Shown here: positions 26,702 to 36,811 of the stretch, one piece after another
Numbering within the stretch: the stretch's first letter is position 1
Layout: every line of letters starts with the position of its first letter
NCBI RefSeq assembly: GCF_001419985.1
Contig: NZ_LJAL01000003.1
Location: 310,001 to 374,000 of the forward strand
Direction: 5' to 3'
DNA length: 64,000 nucleotides
Source of the DNA: Loktanella sp. 5RATIMAR09
GTDB taxonomy: Bacteria; Pseudomonadota; Alphaproteobacteria; Rhodobacterales; Rhodobacteraceae
Made by a program: the position numbers and the translations under genes
The notes under the pieces: generated by a model
What the model saw: only the letters and a program-made list of their open reading frames with translations
Told to the model about the DNA's origin: nothing
Database searches by the model: none

Positions 26702-27238
26702 CTACTCCATCGCCTTCGCGAGCTCCGGCAAAAACCGCTGTTCATAGTCCGACCCCACCAAAGGCCCGACAAAGCGGAACAAAACCGTCCCGTCACCGTC
26801 CACGATGAACGTCTCTGGCGGCGCGCTCACGCCCCAGTCAATCGCCACCCTGCCCCGCAGATCAAACCCCGTGGCAAAAAACGGATCGTCATAATTTGCC
26901 AGATACTCGGACGCCTGCGGCTGCTGGTCACGGAAATTGATGCCAGCCACACGGTAACCCTCTGCCTCAAGATCAAGCAGGGTCGGATGCTCGGCGCGGC
27001 ACGGCGGGCACCAGCTGGCCCAGAAATTCACAATCGTGATCTCGCCTGTGCGCAAATCAGCATCCGTCAGCTGCGTTGTTCCCTGTACCGCCTCAAGCGG
27101 AACTGGCGGGGCCTGATTGCCCACGAACGTTGACGGAAGCTCATCAGGATTGTCCCGCATCATCCCCGCGATAGCCAGCCCGGCAAAGGCCGCGAAAATC
27201 ACCGGTGGCAGCATGATCAGCGGTTTGATCTTAGCCAT
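26702..27238 (-). CDS. ccmG: Thiol:disulfide interchange protein CcmG (DsbE)
   Basis: 178 residues. An N-terminal membrane anchor (about 5-27) precedes a periplasmic thioredoxin domain with the active site WASWCPPCRAEHPTL. It reduces apocytochrome c cysteines before haem is attached. The GVSAPPETFIVDGDG stretch holds the conserved Pro and the CcmG-specific GVxGxPET-like motif. It overlaps ccmD by 8 bases and is the last gene of the long sec/ccm operon. Confidence 0.95.
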   Translation of the reverse strand: MAKIKPLIMLPPVIFAAFAGLAIAGMMRDNPDELPSTFVGNQAPPVPLEAVQGTTQLTDADLRTGEITIVNFWASWCPPCRAEHPTLLDLEAEGYRVAGINFRDQQPQASEYLANYDDPFFATGFDLRGRVAIDWGVSAPPETFIVDGDGTVLFRFVGPLVGSDYEQRFLPELAKAME

Positions 27239-27374
27239 TCTTCTCGACCTCCTCCAAGGCCGCGCGCACCTTTGCGTAGCGCCGCCAGCTTAGCCACACG
27301 AGGGCCAGCAACAACAGGATGCTTACCCCGTAGGCCGACAAAACCTCAATCCGGTAGTCACCTAAATCAGGCAC
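27231..27374 (-). CDS. ccmD: Haem exporter accessory protein CcmD
   Basis: 47 residues from the GTG at 27374; the frame continues upstream, but only this start gives the typical MPDLGDYRIEVLSAYGV N-terminus. There is a single membrane helix (about 12-30), then a basic WLSWRRYAKVRAALEEVEKNG tail. CcmD helps release holo-CcmE from the CcmABC complex. It overlaps both ccmC (8 bases) and ccmG (8 bases), which supports translational coupling. Confidence 0.9.
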   Translation of the reverse strand: MPDLGDYRIEVLSAYGVSILLLLALVWLSWRRYAKVRAALEEVEKNG

Positions 27375-28095
27375 GGCGCGCCCTCGCTTGCAAGGCGCGG
27401 ATCCGGCGCGCACGAATTTCGGTACGGGTGCGCATCAGAACGAGCGCGATGAACAAAAGGACAAATCCGGCGATGCAGACAAGGAGCGGAAACCAGAATA
27501 CATCCGAGATGTTCTCTTCCTTATCCAGCGACAGCGTCGCCCCCTGATGCAGCCCTTGGTTCCAGAACAACACCGCATAGCGCGACAGGATCGCAAAGAC
27601 CGACCCCACCATGCACAGGACCGATGTCAGGTCAGCGGCAGTATCAGGATCTTCAATCGCTTCCCACAGGGCGATGTAGCCCAGATAAAACAGAAACAGG
27701 ATCAGGAATGACGTCAAACGCGGGTCCCATGCCCAATAGGTGCCCCACATCGGCTGGCCCCAGATGCCGCCGGTGAAGAGCGCGATCAGCGTGAACACAA
27801 CCCCCACAGGGGCGGCCGCACGCGCGGCTAGCGCCGAGACATGGTGGCGACGGATCACCCAGATCAATGAGGCCACCAGCATCATGATCCACGCGTTAAT
27901 CGCCATCAGGGCCGCAGGCACGTGCAAGTAGATGATCTTGACCGTCGATCCCTGGCGGAAATCGTCAGGGGTGAAAAAGAACCCCCAAATGAGCCCCACC
28001 GTCAGGCAGAGCCCCGCCAAAGCAAAGCTCCACGGCAGAACCGGACGGGTCCAGCCCATGAAACGTCTCGGATTTGCATATTCCCACATCGACAT
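27367..28095 (-). CDS. ccmC: Haem exporter/ligase subunit CcmC
   Basis: 242 residues with six membrane helices. The periplasmic tryptophan-rich motif is present as WGQPMWGTYWAWDPRLTS. CcmC loads haem onto CcmE. The start at 28095 (MSMWEYANPRR) has an AAGGA site upstream. It lies 42 bases downstream of ccmB. Confidence 0.96.
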   Translation of the reverse strand: MSMWEYANPRRFMGWTRPVLPWSFALAGLCLTVGLIWGFFFTPDDFRQGSTVKIIYLHVPAALMAINAWIMMLVASLIWVIRRHHVSALAARAAAPVGVVFTLIALFTGGIWGQPMWGTYWAWDPRLTSFLILFLFYLGYIALWEAIEDPDTAADLTSVLCMVGSVFAILSRYAVLFWNQGLHQGATLSLDKEENISDVFWFPLLVCIAGFVLLFIALVLMRTRTEIRARRIRALQARARRA

Positions 28096-28137
28096 GGCGT
28101 TTATTTATCCTTCATGGTCCTGCGCAACAATCCCCGA

Positions 28138-28794
28138 TCACCGCAGATTGATGCGTAAGACAGCCGCAGTCGCAAATGGTAAAAGCGCGAAACAACCCGC
28201 AGTGATCCCCGCCATCAACATCAGGGCGCCCGCAGGGTCGAGCCCATCAGCACCGCGGCGGACGGCCTCGGCCCCGAAAATCAATGTCGGCACATAAAGC
28301 GGCAGCACCAGCAGCGACAACAAAAGGCCGCCACGCCGGATACCCACAGTCAGTGCCGCCCCGAAAGTCCCGATCATCGACAGCGCAGGCGTCCCAAGCA
28401 AGAGCGAGATGAGAAGATAGGCATAGGCCTCGGGCGCGAGGCTGAGTAGGAAGCCCAAAGCCGGTGCAGCCAGTGTGAGCGGGAGACCCGTTGTGATCCA
28501 ATGCGCCAGCGCCTTCATCAGCGCAGCCCCTTCCATTGGCAGCGGGGAGGTCGCCAAAAGGCTGAGCGATCCATCCTCGAAATCCAGGGCGAAAATCCGG
28601 TCCAGCGACAAAAGCGCCGCCAAAAGTGAAGCGACCCAAAGGATGCCGGGCGCGATGCGCGACAAAAGCTCTGTTTCCGGTCCAACTCCGAAAGGCACCA
28701 GCACCACAACGATCAGGAAGAAAGCAAGGCCAAGTCCAAAACCGCCCCCTGCGCGGAACGCCAGCCGCAGATCACGCAAAAGCAGCGCAATCAC
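28138..28794 (-). CDS. ccmB: Haem exporter subunit CcmB
   Basis: 218 residues with six membrane helices. It opens MIALLLRDLRLAFRAGGGF, then FDF-type loop residues (FALDFEDGSLSLLATSPLP), matching CcmB. It is the membrane partner of CcmA in the ABC module that frees holo-CcmE. It overlaps ccmA by four bases (ATGA). Confidence 0.96.
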   Translation of the reverse strand: MIALLLRDLRLAFRAGGGFGLGLAFFLIVVVLVPFGVGPETELLSRIAPGILWVASLLAALLSLDRIFALDFEDGSLSLLATSPLPMEGAALMKALAHWITTGLPLTLAAPALGFLLSLAPEAYAYLLISLLLGTPALSMIGTFGAALTVGIRRGGLLLSLLVLPLYVPTLIFGAEAVRRGADGLDPAGALMLMAGITAGCFALLPFATAAVLRINLR

Positions 28795-29405
28795 AAGAAG
28801 GCCTCATCTGATCCGCCATCTGCATCCGCTGCGGCTTTGAACGGTGTCAGGTCCAGTTCAGGGGCCGCCAACCCCAGATCAATATGCGTGGCAATCACCG
28901 CCACACCGCCTGCTGCAAGATGCGTGTTTTGCAGCCAAGCGGCAAAGAGTTTCACGGAAAACCGGTCGAGCGACACCGTTGGTTCGTCCAGAAAGAGCAC
29001 CTTGCGACCGATCACCCCAAGACGCGCCAGCCCAAGACGCCGCTTTTGCCCCGCAGACAAGGTACCGCCCAAACGGTCACGCAGATCGGCCAGATCAAAG
29101 GTTTCCAAAATTGCATCAGGCAGGGCTGTGCCATGCACGTCCGCCCAGAATTTCAGGTTTTCCGTTACCGTCAGCGCGGTCTTGATCCCGTCGGCGTGGC
29201 TGGCATAAGCCCCCTCATCCTCGGGATAATCAACCTCACCCCCGATCGCGGGCTGCAACCCGGCCAGTGTGCGCAACAGCGTTGTTTTCCCGACACCGTT
29301 CGGCCCGCGCAAGACAATTGCGTGGCCCGCCGCAACCTCGAAACCGACATCGCTCAGGACCGGCACACCACCACGCGCGCAACTCAGGTTACGGACACGC
29401 AGCAT
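28791..29405 (-). CDS. ccmA: Haem ABC exporter ATPase CcmA
   Basis: 204 residues. Walker A is GPNGVGKTT near residue 35. The signature is TLSAGQKRRLGLARL, with the LSAGQ form typical of CcmA. Walker B is KVLFLDEPTVSLD. It powers the CcmABCD complex. It starts immediately after the stop of the Mth938-like gene, with no spacing. Confidence 0.96.
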   Translation of the reverse strand: MLRVRNLSCARGGVPVLSDVGFEVAAGHAIVLRGPNGVGKTTLLRTLAGLQPAIGGEVDYPEDEGAYASHADGIKTALTVTENLKFWADVHGTALPDAILETFDLADLRDRLGGTLSAGQKRRLGLARLGVIGRKVLFLDEPTVSLDRFSVKLFAAWLQNTHLAAGGVAVIATHIDLGLAAPELDLTPFKAAADADGGSDEAFL

Positions 29406-29759
29406 TCAGACAGGCAAAAGGGCCACAGCAACGCGCCGCCCCTCGGACAAAAGAACATTGTAAGTCCGACAGGCGGCGGGCGAAGCCATGGTTTCCACGC
29501 CGACCCCGGCGTCTTCCAACACAGACCGGAAGTCCGCCGGCGGGTGCGCGATCTCGGCGCCGGTGCCAACGAACAGCACGTCGATATCGCCCACGTGATC
29601 CAGCACGGCGGCTGTATCTTCAAATCCGCCCCAGCCACTGACCCCCGTCGGCATTACCAATATGGGGCCGTCATAGCGTTTGCCGCCAACGCGGAAGAAC
29701 CCTGTGCCATAGCCGTCAATCGGCACCGCATCATTATAGCTGATTTCGTTCAGACGCAT
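29406..29759 (-). CDS. Mth938-like domain protein (DUF498, NDUFAF3-like)
   Basis: 117 residues. It has the whole fold of the Mth938/NDUFAF3 family: an N-terminal IDGYGTGFFRVGGKRYDGPILVM strand pair, DVLFVGTGAEIAHPPADFRSVLEDAG, and ACRTYNVLLSEGRRVAVALLPV. The mitochondrial homologue helps assemble complex I. In alphaproteobacteria the gene regularly sits after secDF, as here (13 bases from secF). Its bacterial role is unproven. Confidence 0.93.
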   Translation of the reverse strand: MRLNEISYNDAVPIDGYGTGFFRVGGKRYDGPILVMPTGVSGWGGFEDTAAVLDHVGDIDVLFVGTGAEIAHPPADFRSVLEDAGVGVETMASPAACRTYNVLLSEGRRVAVALLPV

Positions 29760-29772
29760 TTGTCACCCCCAT

Positions 29773-30741
29773 TCAGGTGTCGATGTGGCCATATTTCGTG
29801 CCCGCGCTCGGGTCTTTTTTCGACCAGTCGCGCTTGACGCCAAGGACCAGAAGAATAGCAGAGGCCACAAAGATCGACGAATATGTCCCGATCAACACGC
29901 CCCACATCATCGCAAAGACAAATCCGCGGATCACATCACCACCCAAGATGAACAACGCCAAAAGCGCCAGCATCGTCGTCATCGAGGTCATCAACGTCCG
30001 GCTGAGGGTTTCGTTGATCGACAGGTTCAGCACCTCTTTGATGTCTTTTTTCTTATACTTGCGCAGGTTTTCCCGCACGCGGTCGAACACGATGACGGTG
30101 TCGTTGATCGAATAGCCCACAATCGTCAGCAAAGCCGCGATGATTGCCAGATCGAACTTGATCTGGAGTTCCGAGAAAATGCCGATGGTCAGAACCACGT
30201 CATGGCACAGTGCTAGCACCGCGCCCACCGCGAACTGCCATTCAAAGCGCAGCCAGATATAAAGAAGGATCGCGATCACCGCCAAGCTCACGGCCAGAAT
30301 CGCGGTCTGGATCAGTTCACCCGACACCTTTGGCCCGACAGATTCCACTGACGGGAAAGTCATATTGGGGTCAATCGTCCGCAAGGCAGTCTTCACTTGA
30401 TCAATCGTTTCGGTCGCGATCCGCTCATCGCCTTCCTGCGCCTGAATGCGCACCATTGCTACGTGCTGGTTTTCGTCAAATGACGGATCAAACACTTCGG
30501 CAATCGACACATCACCCAAATCCAGCGCCTCAAGCGCCGCACGATATTGCCCGACGTCTACGGGTGTTTCGGATTGGGTGCGGATGCTTGTGCCGCCCTG
30601 AAAATCAATGCCGTAGTTCAGGCCCTGAATCAGAAACGACGCAAAGGCGATGACCATGGCGATCATCGAAATACCCAGCCAGATGCGGGCGCGGCTGAAG
30701 AAATCGATCGTTGTATTTTCGCGAACCAGTCTCAGGCGCAT
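29773..30741 (-). CDS. secF: Protein translocase subunit SecF
   Basis: 322 residues with six membrane helices and a large first periplasmic loop. The family signatures are YGIDFQGGTSIRTQSE near the N-terminus and DTVIVFDRVRENLRKY in the C-terminal half. SecF acts with SecD and YajC to pull exported proteins out of SecYEG with the proton or sodium gradient. It starts one base past the secD stop. Confidence 0.97.
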   Translation of the reverse strand: MRLRLVRENTTIDFFSRARIWLGISMIAMVIAFASFLIQGLNYGIDFQGGTSIRTQSETPVDVGQYRAALEALDLGDVSIAEVFDPSFDENQHVAMVRIQAQEGDERIATETIDQVKTALRTIDPNMTFPSVESVGPKVSGELIQTAILAVSLAVIAILLYIWLRFEWQFAVGAVLALCHDVVLTIGIFSELQIKFDLAIIAALLTIVGYSINDTVIVFDRVRENLRKYKKKDIKEVLNLSINETLSRTLMTSMTTMLALLALFILGGDVIRGFVFAMMWGVLIGTYSSIFVASAILLVLGVKRDWSKKDPSAGTKYGHIDT

Positions 30742-30742
30742 A

Positions 30743-32404
30743 TCAAACCTCGATTGTTTTTGGGCGGGTGCGCGAGAACCAGATCACAATCAGGGATCGG
30801 GTCACAAAGATCGCGGTAAAGACGGATGTCATGATCCCGAAGCCCAAGGTCACGGCAAAACCGCTGACCGGACCGGACCCCATGGTGAACAAAATCACAG
30901 CCGTCATAAAGGTGGTGATATTGGCATCAATGATCGAGGACAGCGCCTTTTCATAGCCCAGCTCGATCGCACGCGCAGGGCCTTTGGCTGTCTTGAGTTC
31001 TTCTCTGATACGCTCGAACACGATCACGTTGGCATCCACCGCCATCCCGATGGTCAGTACGATCCCGGCAATCCCCGGAAGTGTCAGTGTCGCGCCGACA
31101 ATGCTGAGCAGGCCAAAAATAAGACCGACGTTGATGATCAGCGCAATATTGGCAAAGACGCCAAACAAACCGTAGCTGAGCACCATATAAAGCAGAATGC
31201 CGATACCTGCGACGATGCACGCCACCTGCCCCGCCGCGATGCTGTCTGCGCCCAATTCAGGGCCGATGGTCCGTTCCTCAAGAAAGGTCAGTTCCGCAGG
31301 CAGCGCACCGGCACGGAGCAAGACCGCCAGATTGGTGGCCTCTTCAACTGTGAAATTACCGGTGATAATCCCTGAACCGCCCGGAATATGGCTTTGGATC
31401 GTAGGTGCGGAAATCACCTCGTTGTCCAGCACAATCGCAAAGGGGCTGCCGATGTTTTCCAGCGTGTAATCGCCAAATTCACGCGCCGCGGATGTGTTGA
31501 ACCGGAACGCCACCGCAGGGCGGCCATTCTGGTCAAAATCAAGCTGCGCGTTTTGCAGGTCTTCGCCCGTCACGACAGGGCGACGTTCCAGAATATAGAA
31601 CAGGCCCGCGGTCTCTTGCGCAGGCACGATCATATTTCCAGTGCCAGCAGAGGCATCGGGATCACCGGTTGTGCCCTCGACAGGGTTAAAGGTCAGCTGA
31701 GCGGTTGTGCCCAGCAGTTCGATGATTTCGTTGGCAGAGCCTACACCGGGCACCTGGACCAGAATACGCTCTGCCCCTTGCCGCTGGATCGTCGGTTCAC
31801 GGGTGCCGACCTCATCAATCCGGCGACGAATAATCTCGAGGGTTTGCAGTATGGTCCGCTCGTTCATCGCGGCCATTTCTGCATCGCTGAGCGTGATCGT
31901 CAGCAGCGTGCCATTCAAACGGACATCGATATTGGTCGCCGCTGCCCCGGTAAAGGACGCAACAGGTGTGGCCAAACTCCGTGCGATCTCGAAGGCGCGG
32001 GTCGCACCTGCCGCCTCGGATATACGCACGCGCAATTCGGTGGGCGGACTATCCTCGCGGGTGACGAAACCAACGGTGTCACGCTCAACTGCCAAAGCAT
32101 CACGCACGGATGGCCAAAACCCTTCCAGAAATGAGGCATGCACATCCTGCACCTGCACTTCGACCAGCAGGTGCGCACCACCGCGCAGATCAAGCCCAAG
32201 ATTGACGAGGCCCGATGGCAGGAAGCTGGGCCACTGGGCGGCATCAGCGGCAAGCGCGTCATTGGTGATGCCAGTGTTGATGACCGCCATCGCATCATTA
32301 TGCGTCTCGACCCGACCATAAAACCCGTTGGGCAAGGCAAACATCAGACCAATGACAACTGTGATCCAGATCATCAGTTGCTTGGGAAACGAAATATTGA
32401 TCAT
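30743..32404 (-). CDS. secD: Protein translocase subunit SecD
   Basis: 553 residues. The N-terminal helix (MINISFPKQLMIWITVVIGL) is followed by the LGLDLRGGAHLLVEV motif. The periplasmic P1 domain spans about 100-370, and the C-terminal bundle has GMAVDANVIVFERIREE. The length is normal. It lies in the order yajC-secD-secF. Confidence 0.97.
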   Translation of the reverse strand: MINISFPKQLMIWITVVIGLMFALPNGFYGRVETHNDAMAVINTGITNDALAADAAQWPSFLPSGLVNLGLDLRGGAHLLVEVQVQDVHASFLEGFWPSVRDALAVERDTVGFVTREDSPPTELRVRISEAAGATRAFEIARSLATPVASFTGAAATNIDVRLNGTLLTITLSDAEMAAMNERTILQTLEIIRRRIDEVGTREPTIQRQGAERILVQVPGVGSANEIIELLGTTAQLTFNPVEGTTGDPDASAGTGNMIVPAQETAGLFYILERRPVVTGEDLQNAQLDFDQNGRPAVAFRFNTSAAREFGDYTLENIGSPFAIVLDNEVISAPTIQSHIPGGSGIITGNFTVEEATNLAVLLRAGALPAELTFLEERTIGPELGADSIAAGQVACIVAGIGILLYMVLSYGLFGVFANIALIINVGLIFGLLSIVGATLTLPGIAGIVLTIGMAVDANVIVFERIREELKTAKGPARAIELGYEKALSSIIDANITTFMTAVILFTMGSGPVSGFAVTLGFGIMTSVFTAIFVTRSLIVIWFSRTRPKTIEV

Positions 32405-32428
32405 AAAAGCGTGCCTCGCCGGCCAATT

Positions 32429-32713
32429 TTAGGTTTTTGCCGGTTCTGTCTTGTTCATGACGGTCGCAATCGTCGATTTGACCACGCGGACATTCACGCC
32501 CTTGGCGATTTCGACCTCAACCTCGTTGGTGCCGTCTTCTTTGACTTTCACGATCTTACCAACCAGACCGCCTTGGGTAATGATCTGGTCACCGCGACGC
32601 AGGCTTTCCAGCATGGCAGCATGCTCTTTCAGCTTCTTCTGCTGCGGACGGATCAGCAGGAAATACATGATCGCGAAGATCAACAAGAGCATAATCAGGT
32701 CGGCAGGTCTCAT
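32429..32713 (-). CDS. yajC: Preprotein translocase accessory subunit YajC
   Basis: 94 residues. One membrane helix (about 4-20) is followed by YFLLIRPQQKKLKEH and GDQIITQGGLVGKIV, the two YajC hallmarks. It associates with SecDF. It is the first gene of the operon yajC-secD-secF-Mth938-ccmA-ccmB-ccmC-ccmD-ccmG. Confidence 0.97.
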   Translation of the reverse strand: MRPADLIMLLLIFAIMYFLLIRPQQKKLKEHAAMLESLRRGDQIITQGGLVGKIVKVKEDGTNEVEVEIAKGVNVRVVKSTIATVMNKTEPAKT

Positions 32714-32918
32714 ATATCCATCCCTTTTGGTCGTGCGGCTTTAGCGCCTTGGAAACTCGCGGCACATTATGTCTGCCATGTGTGATTGGCAACCGCGATT
32801 GGCCCGATTTGAACCGGCTTGCGTGGCATATGGGTTGGCTGTCTGCGGAAAGCAATCACAATGGTGCGCTTTCGGTGGGAATTGCGTTGCCTGCGCAGTT
32901 GTCAGGACTCTCTCGCAA

Positions 32919-32948
32919 ACAAAAAGGCCCGCAGAAATCTGCGGGCCT
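32919..32948 (-). terminator. Rho-independent terminator of the porin gene
   Basis: AGGCCCGCAGA and TCTGCGGGCCT (32925-32948) form an 11-base stem. On the minus strand it runs into a T-rich tract at 32919-32925, just past the porin stop. Confidence 0.85.
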
Positions 32949-32970
32949 CTGTCGTACTTGCCGCAGCGGT

Positions 32971-33939
32971 TTACAATGGGCCGAAGAAGAAGCTGCTTGT
33001 GAGCAAACCAAAACCGAGGCTTGGCTGCGCACCAAAGAAGCCTGTTTCCAGATCCGTCTTCGCATCGTCCATCATGTTACGGTCAAGACGCTTGCTTGCG
33101 CCCATTTCGTAGCTCAGACCAATCGCAAATGCATCCGTTTCGCCGCCGAACTCGGTGTCAATGCTGGTGTAACGGGCTGTTGCTGCGATACCTGGAGCGA
33201 ACGCATATTCACCGCCAATCGAAAGCGCTGTGTATTCGCTTATGAAGTCGTCGCCGGAAACGGCTTCGACGCCACCGTTGATGCTGATTGCATCATCAAA
33301 GCGGTAGGCACCGCGCACACCGTAAACCGCAAAATCCACGTCAGTCAGACTTGTGTAGTAAGCACGGCCAAAAATCTGACCCGCATCATATTCTGCAGAC
33401 AGGAAATAAGAGGTTTCGTCGATTTCGGAGAAGCTTTCAAAAATACCGCCGACAGTCACGCCGGGAGCAACTTCACCTTCCGCATAGAGAGTGGTGATAT
33501 CAATCTCGTCAAACTCGTCGTCGGGACGGCTGTAGTTGATAGCGACACCAAATGCGCCTGTTTGATACTGACCGAAAAGGTCATATCCGCTGAAATCGTC
33601 TTCGCCGAAGAAGAAATCGATATTCGCATTTGCGAAACCGGCACCTACCAGTACTTCGGGTGTAATTTCGTATCCGGCGTAACCGTCAAGAATGCGCACG
33701 GTGAATTCATCGCCATCCTCATAGTCGACCTTATCATTCGAAATGCCTGCGCCGAAAACGAACTGGTCAAGGGTGAACTCACCCTCGCCTTGCAGGTCAA
33801 AACGTGTCAGGTCGCCGCCGCCGTCGCCCGAAGAGAATGTTGTATAGTCGAGGTCGAACGCACCATAGGTCAGTTCCTGCGCAAATGCGGGAATGGCAAG
33901 CACACTCAGCGCGGCCACAGTCATGCTTGTCTTAATCAT
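32971..33939 (-). CDS. Outer-membrane beta-barrel porin
   Basis: 322 residues from the ATG at 33939; the longer frame lacks a start context. A signal peptide (MIKTSMTVAALSVLAIPAFA) is cleaved before QELTYGAF. The rest is a run of alternating amphipathic strands with acidic loops (GDGGGDL, FGEDDFSG, SRPDDEFDEID), as in the small alphaproteobacterial porins. It ends SSFFFGPL without the classic terminal Phe. Substrate selectivity cannot be inferred. It has its own promoter candidate and terminator. Confidence 0.85.
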   Translation of the reverse strand: MIKTSMTVAALSVLAIPAFAQELTYGAFDLDYTTFSSGDGGGDLTRFDLQGEGEFTLDQFVFGAGISNDKVDYEDGDEFTVRILDGYAGYEITPEVLVGAGFANANIDFFFGEDDFSGYDLFGQYQTGAFGVAINYSRPDDEFDEIDITTLYAEGEVAPGVTVGGIFESFSEIDETSYFLSAEYDAGQIFGRAYYTSLTDVDFAVYGVRGAYRFDDAISINGGVEAVSGDDFISEYTALSIGGEYAFAPGIAATARYTSIDTEFGGETDAFAIGLSYEMGASKRLDRNMMDDAKTDLETGFFGAQPSLGFGLLTSSFFFGPL

Positions 33940-33976
33940 TTGTTTTCCTTGTACCAATCGGAATATTGCACGCGGG

Positions 33977-34005
33977 TATATGCAAGCGAGAAAAGCAAAG
34001 CGCAA
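33977..34005 (-). promoter_or_regulatory. Candidate porin promoter
   Basis: On the minus strand TTGCGC (34005-34000) and CATATA (33982-33977) are 17 bases apart, about 40 bases before the porin ATG. This is a motif match only. Confidence 0.35.
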
Positions 34006-34219
34006 GCGAGGAAGCGGTGCTTTTTAGCAACCATTTTAGGGTATTTTTGAGGCAGACCCGACCACCTATCAGCCTCGATGAATTCTATCTTGCGCTTTAG
34101 GCCCCGTGGCCAGCCACAGCGCGTCCGAAGGGTGCAGATACTCTGCTTTCTATGCTTCACTTGCTTCGTGCAATCAGGCATATGACCGTCACGCAGAAAA
34201 CCCGAGAAGGACCGATGCC

Positions 34220-35512
34220 ATGCATGATATCCGCACCATCCGTGACAACCCCGCTGCCTTTGATGCGGCCCTGTCTCGTCGTGGGCTTGCACCGGTGTCG
34301 TCCCAGATCCTTGCCATGGACGAAGCGCGGCGCGGCAAAATTCTGGCCGCTGAAACCGCACAGGCCGAGGCCAACAAGGCCGCCAAGGAAGTGGGTGCCG
34401 CCAAAGGCCGTGGTGACGAGGCCGAATTCGAACGCCTGCGCGCGCTGGTCGCCGAGAAGAAATCGCAAATCGCGGCCCTCAATGACGGAGCCAAAGCCGA
34501 GGACGCGGCCCTGACGGATATGTTGATGGGTATTCCCAACCTGCCCGATGACAGCATCCCTGATGGGGCCGACGAAAACGACAACGTCGAAATTCACCGC
34601 TTTGGCACACCGCGCACAATTGATTTCACCGCGCTGGAACACTTTGATATTCCCGCCATCCGCCCCGGCATGGATTTTGAAACCGCAGCCAAATTGTCGG
34701 GCAGCCGCTTTGTGCTGCTGTCCGGCGCTGTGGCCCGCCTGCACCGCGCGCTCGCGCAATTCATGCTGGATGTGCATGTGGAAGAGCACGGGTTGACCGA
34801 AACCATCACGCCCGTGCTGGTACGCGAGGAGATGATGTACGGGACAGGCCAGCTGCCCAAGTTTGGCGACGACAGCTATCAAACCACCAACGGCTGGTGG
34901 CTTATCCCCACCGCAGAGGTGACCCTGACCAATATCGTCAACGGGCTGACTGTCGATGAGAACTACCTGCCCTGCCGCTATGTGGCGCACACCCAGTGTT
35001 TCCGCTCTGAGGCGGGATCAGCAGGCCGTGATACATCGGGCATGTTGCGCCAGCACCAGTTCGAGAAAGTCGAGATGGTCAGCATCACCAAGCCAGAGGA
35101 CAGCGCCGCCGAGCATGACCGCATGACAGGCTGCGCGCAGGCGATCCTTGAAAAGCTGGAATTGCCCTATCGCACCGTGGTGCTGTGCACAGGTGATCTG
35201 GGCTTTGGCATGACCAAAACTCACGATATAGAAGTGTGGTTGCCCGGTCAGAACACCTACCGCGAAATCAGCTCGGTTTCGGTCGCGGGCGATTATCAGG
35301 CCCGCCGCATGAACGCGCGCTACAAACCCGAAGGTGGTGGCAAACCACAGTTTGTGCATACGCTGAACGGATCGGGCCTTGCCGTGGGGCGTACGCTGAT
35401 TGCGGTCGTGGAAAACGGCCAGCAGGCGGATGGATCGGTTGATCTGCCCGCCGCATTGCACCCCTATCTGCGCGGCAAGACCCGGATCAACGCCGACGGC
35501 GAGATGGTCTAA
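34220..35512 (+). CDS. serS: Seryl-tRNA synthetase
   Basis: 430 residues from the ATG at 34220 with GAGAAGG nine bases upstream; the longer frame was rejected. The N-terminal coiled-coil arm (about 30-100, rich in Ala, Glu and Lys) grips the tRNA variable arm. Class II motif 2 is [20 protein letters not shown], and motif 3 is [18 protein letters not shown]. The length is normal. Its stop overlaps that of the convergent DUF2235 gene. Confidence 0.97.
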   Translation: MHDIRTIRDNPAAFDAALSRRGLAPVSSQILAMDEARRGKILAAETAQAEANKAAKEVGAAKGRGDEAEFERLRALVAEKKSQIAALNDGAKAEDAALTDMLMGIPNLPDDSIPDGADENDNVEIHRFGTPRTIDFTALEHFDIPAIRPGMDFETAAKLSGSRFVLLSGAVARLHRALAQFMLDVHVEEHGLTETITPVLVREEMMYGTGQLPKFGDDSYQTTNGWWLIPTAEVTLTNIVNGLTVDENYLPCRYVAHTQCFRSEAGSAGRDTSGMLRQHQFEKVEMVSITKPEDSAAEHDRMTGCAQAILEKLELPYRTVVLCTGDLGFGMTKTHDIEVWLPGQNTYREISSVSVAGDYQARRMNARYKPEGGGKPQFVHTLNGSGLAVGRTLIAVVENGQQADGSVDLPAALHPYLRGKTRINADGEMV

Positions 35513-36696
35513 CCATCAGACGGAAGCGCTGCGTTTCGTGGCGCGTTCAATTCCGTTGTTGCCCGCCCTTCCAGATCATCCTTGACGAAATTCAACGTGT
35601 TCGGGCGATACCCCTGATCAGCGCAGAACCGGTCAAGGGTTGCAACGGCAATGTGCTCAACCTCTTTGGGTCCATCGCGATCTACCTTCAACTTGTTGAG
35701 GAAAAGACCAGACAGGCCCGATGGGCCGAATTTGTTCTCCAACGCTTCGTGAATGGGATCAAAGCGGGTCGCCACACGGTCAAACTCTGTCCAGTCAATG
35801 CGCAATCCGGCACGCTCTGCCCCCTGTGTCACCCACAACAGGGCGACAGATGACAGGCCAACGCGCGACCCGCCACCGCCAACAGACCCGTGGTTTCCCG
35901 GAAACCACTGCTGTGCATAAAGCGGGGTTTCGCGGGTTTCATCATCGCTGTTTAGACGATCAAGGTTGGCCCAAGGCGATGAAGGAAAGGTCTTGCGGTG
36001 CTCGTCAATTGCGATGGCATGGCGCGCGGCACTGACCGAGCGGCTGAGATCGGCATCATGGAATTCGTATTTGGCATTAAAGGCCTTGGCCCCCGGCAGG
36101 AAAGCCGGAAGACCCAGTGCCTTAACGGTGTCCCAGATCCCCAGATAGGCGATCTTGAGATTGATTGATCCGGTATCCCCGCGATCCAGACGCCATTTGA
36201 ACTCTGTGTCGCTTGTCGCGGTATAAGGCGCGAATTCCTCGCGAAAGAGGAAACTGGAGGGATCGTCGGGCTTCGTGTTGCGGTCGCGACTGATGTAGCG
36301 GGCAATCGCCTCGGGGATGCGCCCTACATGGCGGCGTGGCGGCACACCACACGACCGGATCAATCCCGCAAGCGACCGCGCCGCAAAGCCCCCGCGTGAA
36401 AACCCGAAAATATAGATCTCGTCACCCGGCTGATAGGCAAAGACGAGGTTGCGATAGACATCCTCGATCATATCCATCAGGCCCCACCCCAGCGCGCCCC
36501 CAAAAATCCGGTCCATCTTCTTGCCAAGCCAGTTGTTGCCCGCACCTGACCCGACACCGGGCGAATAGATGACTTGTTGGGTGTTGCCCTCGGCGTCTTG
36601 GCCAAAGACACACCGCGACAAACGCACAACATTTGTGGGGTGCTTTGCGTCCGGACGGTTCCACGTTCCATCGATGAAAATCGCAATCCGCTTCAT
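35509..36696 (-). CDS. DUF2235 family alpha/beta hydrolase
   Basis: 395 residues. It opens [20 protein letters not shown] with the family GTWN motif. The nucleophile elbow is [16 protein letters not shown] near residue 100. [14 protein letters not shown] supplies a likely acid residue, and [10 protein letters not shown] the probable His. DUF2235 includes Tle1 lipases of type VI secretion, but also many stand-alone cytoplasmic enzymes. No secretion gene is nearby and there is no signal peptide, so a house-keeping esterase is more likely. Confidence 0.88.
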   Translation of the reverse strand: MKRIAIFIDGTWNRPDAKHPTNVVRLSRCVFGQDAEGNTQQVIYSPGVGSGAGNNWLGKKMDRIFGGALGWGLMDMIEDVYRNLVFAYQPGDEIYIFGFSRGGFAARSLAGLIRSCGVPPRRHVGRIPEAIARYISRDRNTKPDDPSSFLFREEFAPYTATSDTEFKWRLDRGDTGSINLKIAYLGIWDTVKALGLPAFLPGAKAFNAKYEFHDADLSRSVSAARHAIAIDEHRKTFPSSPWANLDRLNSDDETRETPLYAQQWFPGNHGSVGGGGSRVGLSSVALLWVTQGAERAGLRIDWTEFDRVATRFDPIHEALENKFGPSGLSGLFLNKLKVDRDGPKEVEHIAVATLDRFCADQGYRPNTLNFVKDDLEGRATTELNAPRNAALPSDG

Positions 36697-36811
36697 GGCA
36701 TTATCCCTAAGTGACTATCGCAATGCTGACGCAAGGTAAGGTTGCAGGCAAGTCGGCAATTCCCCACCTTTTTTGATGGCACTCCAGCAGCAGACAGAGG
36801 ATACTAGAACC

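Noticed and set aside
30650..32785. Long plus-strand frames opposite secD/secF
   Set aside because: They are shadows of the strong minus-strand sec genes, with unnatural His/Arg/Gln-rich composition.
35509..36696. Type VI secretion lipase (Tle1)
   Set aside because: DUF2235 is present, but no vgrG, hcp, immunity or other T6SS gene is in the window, and the protein has no secretion signal.
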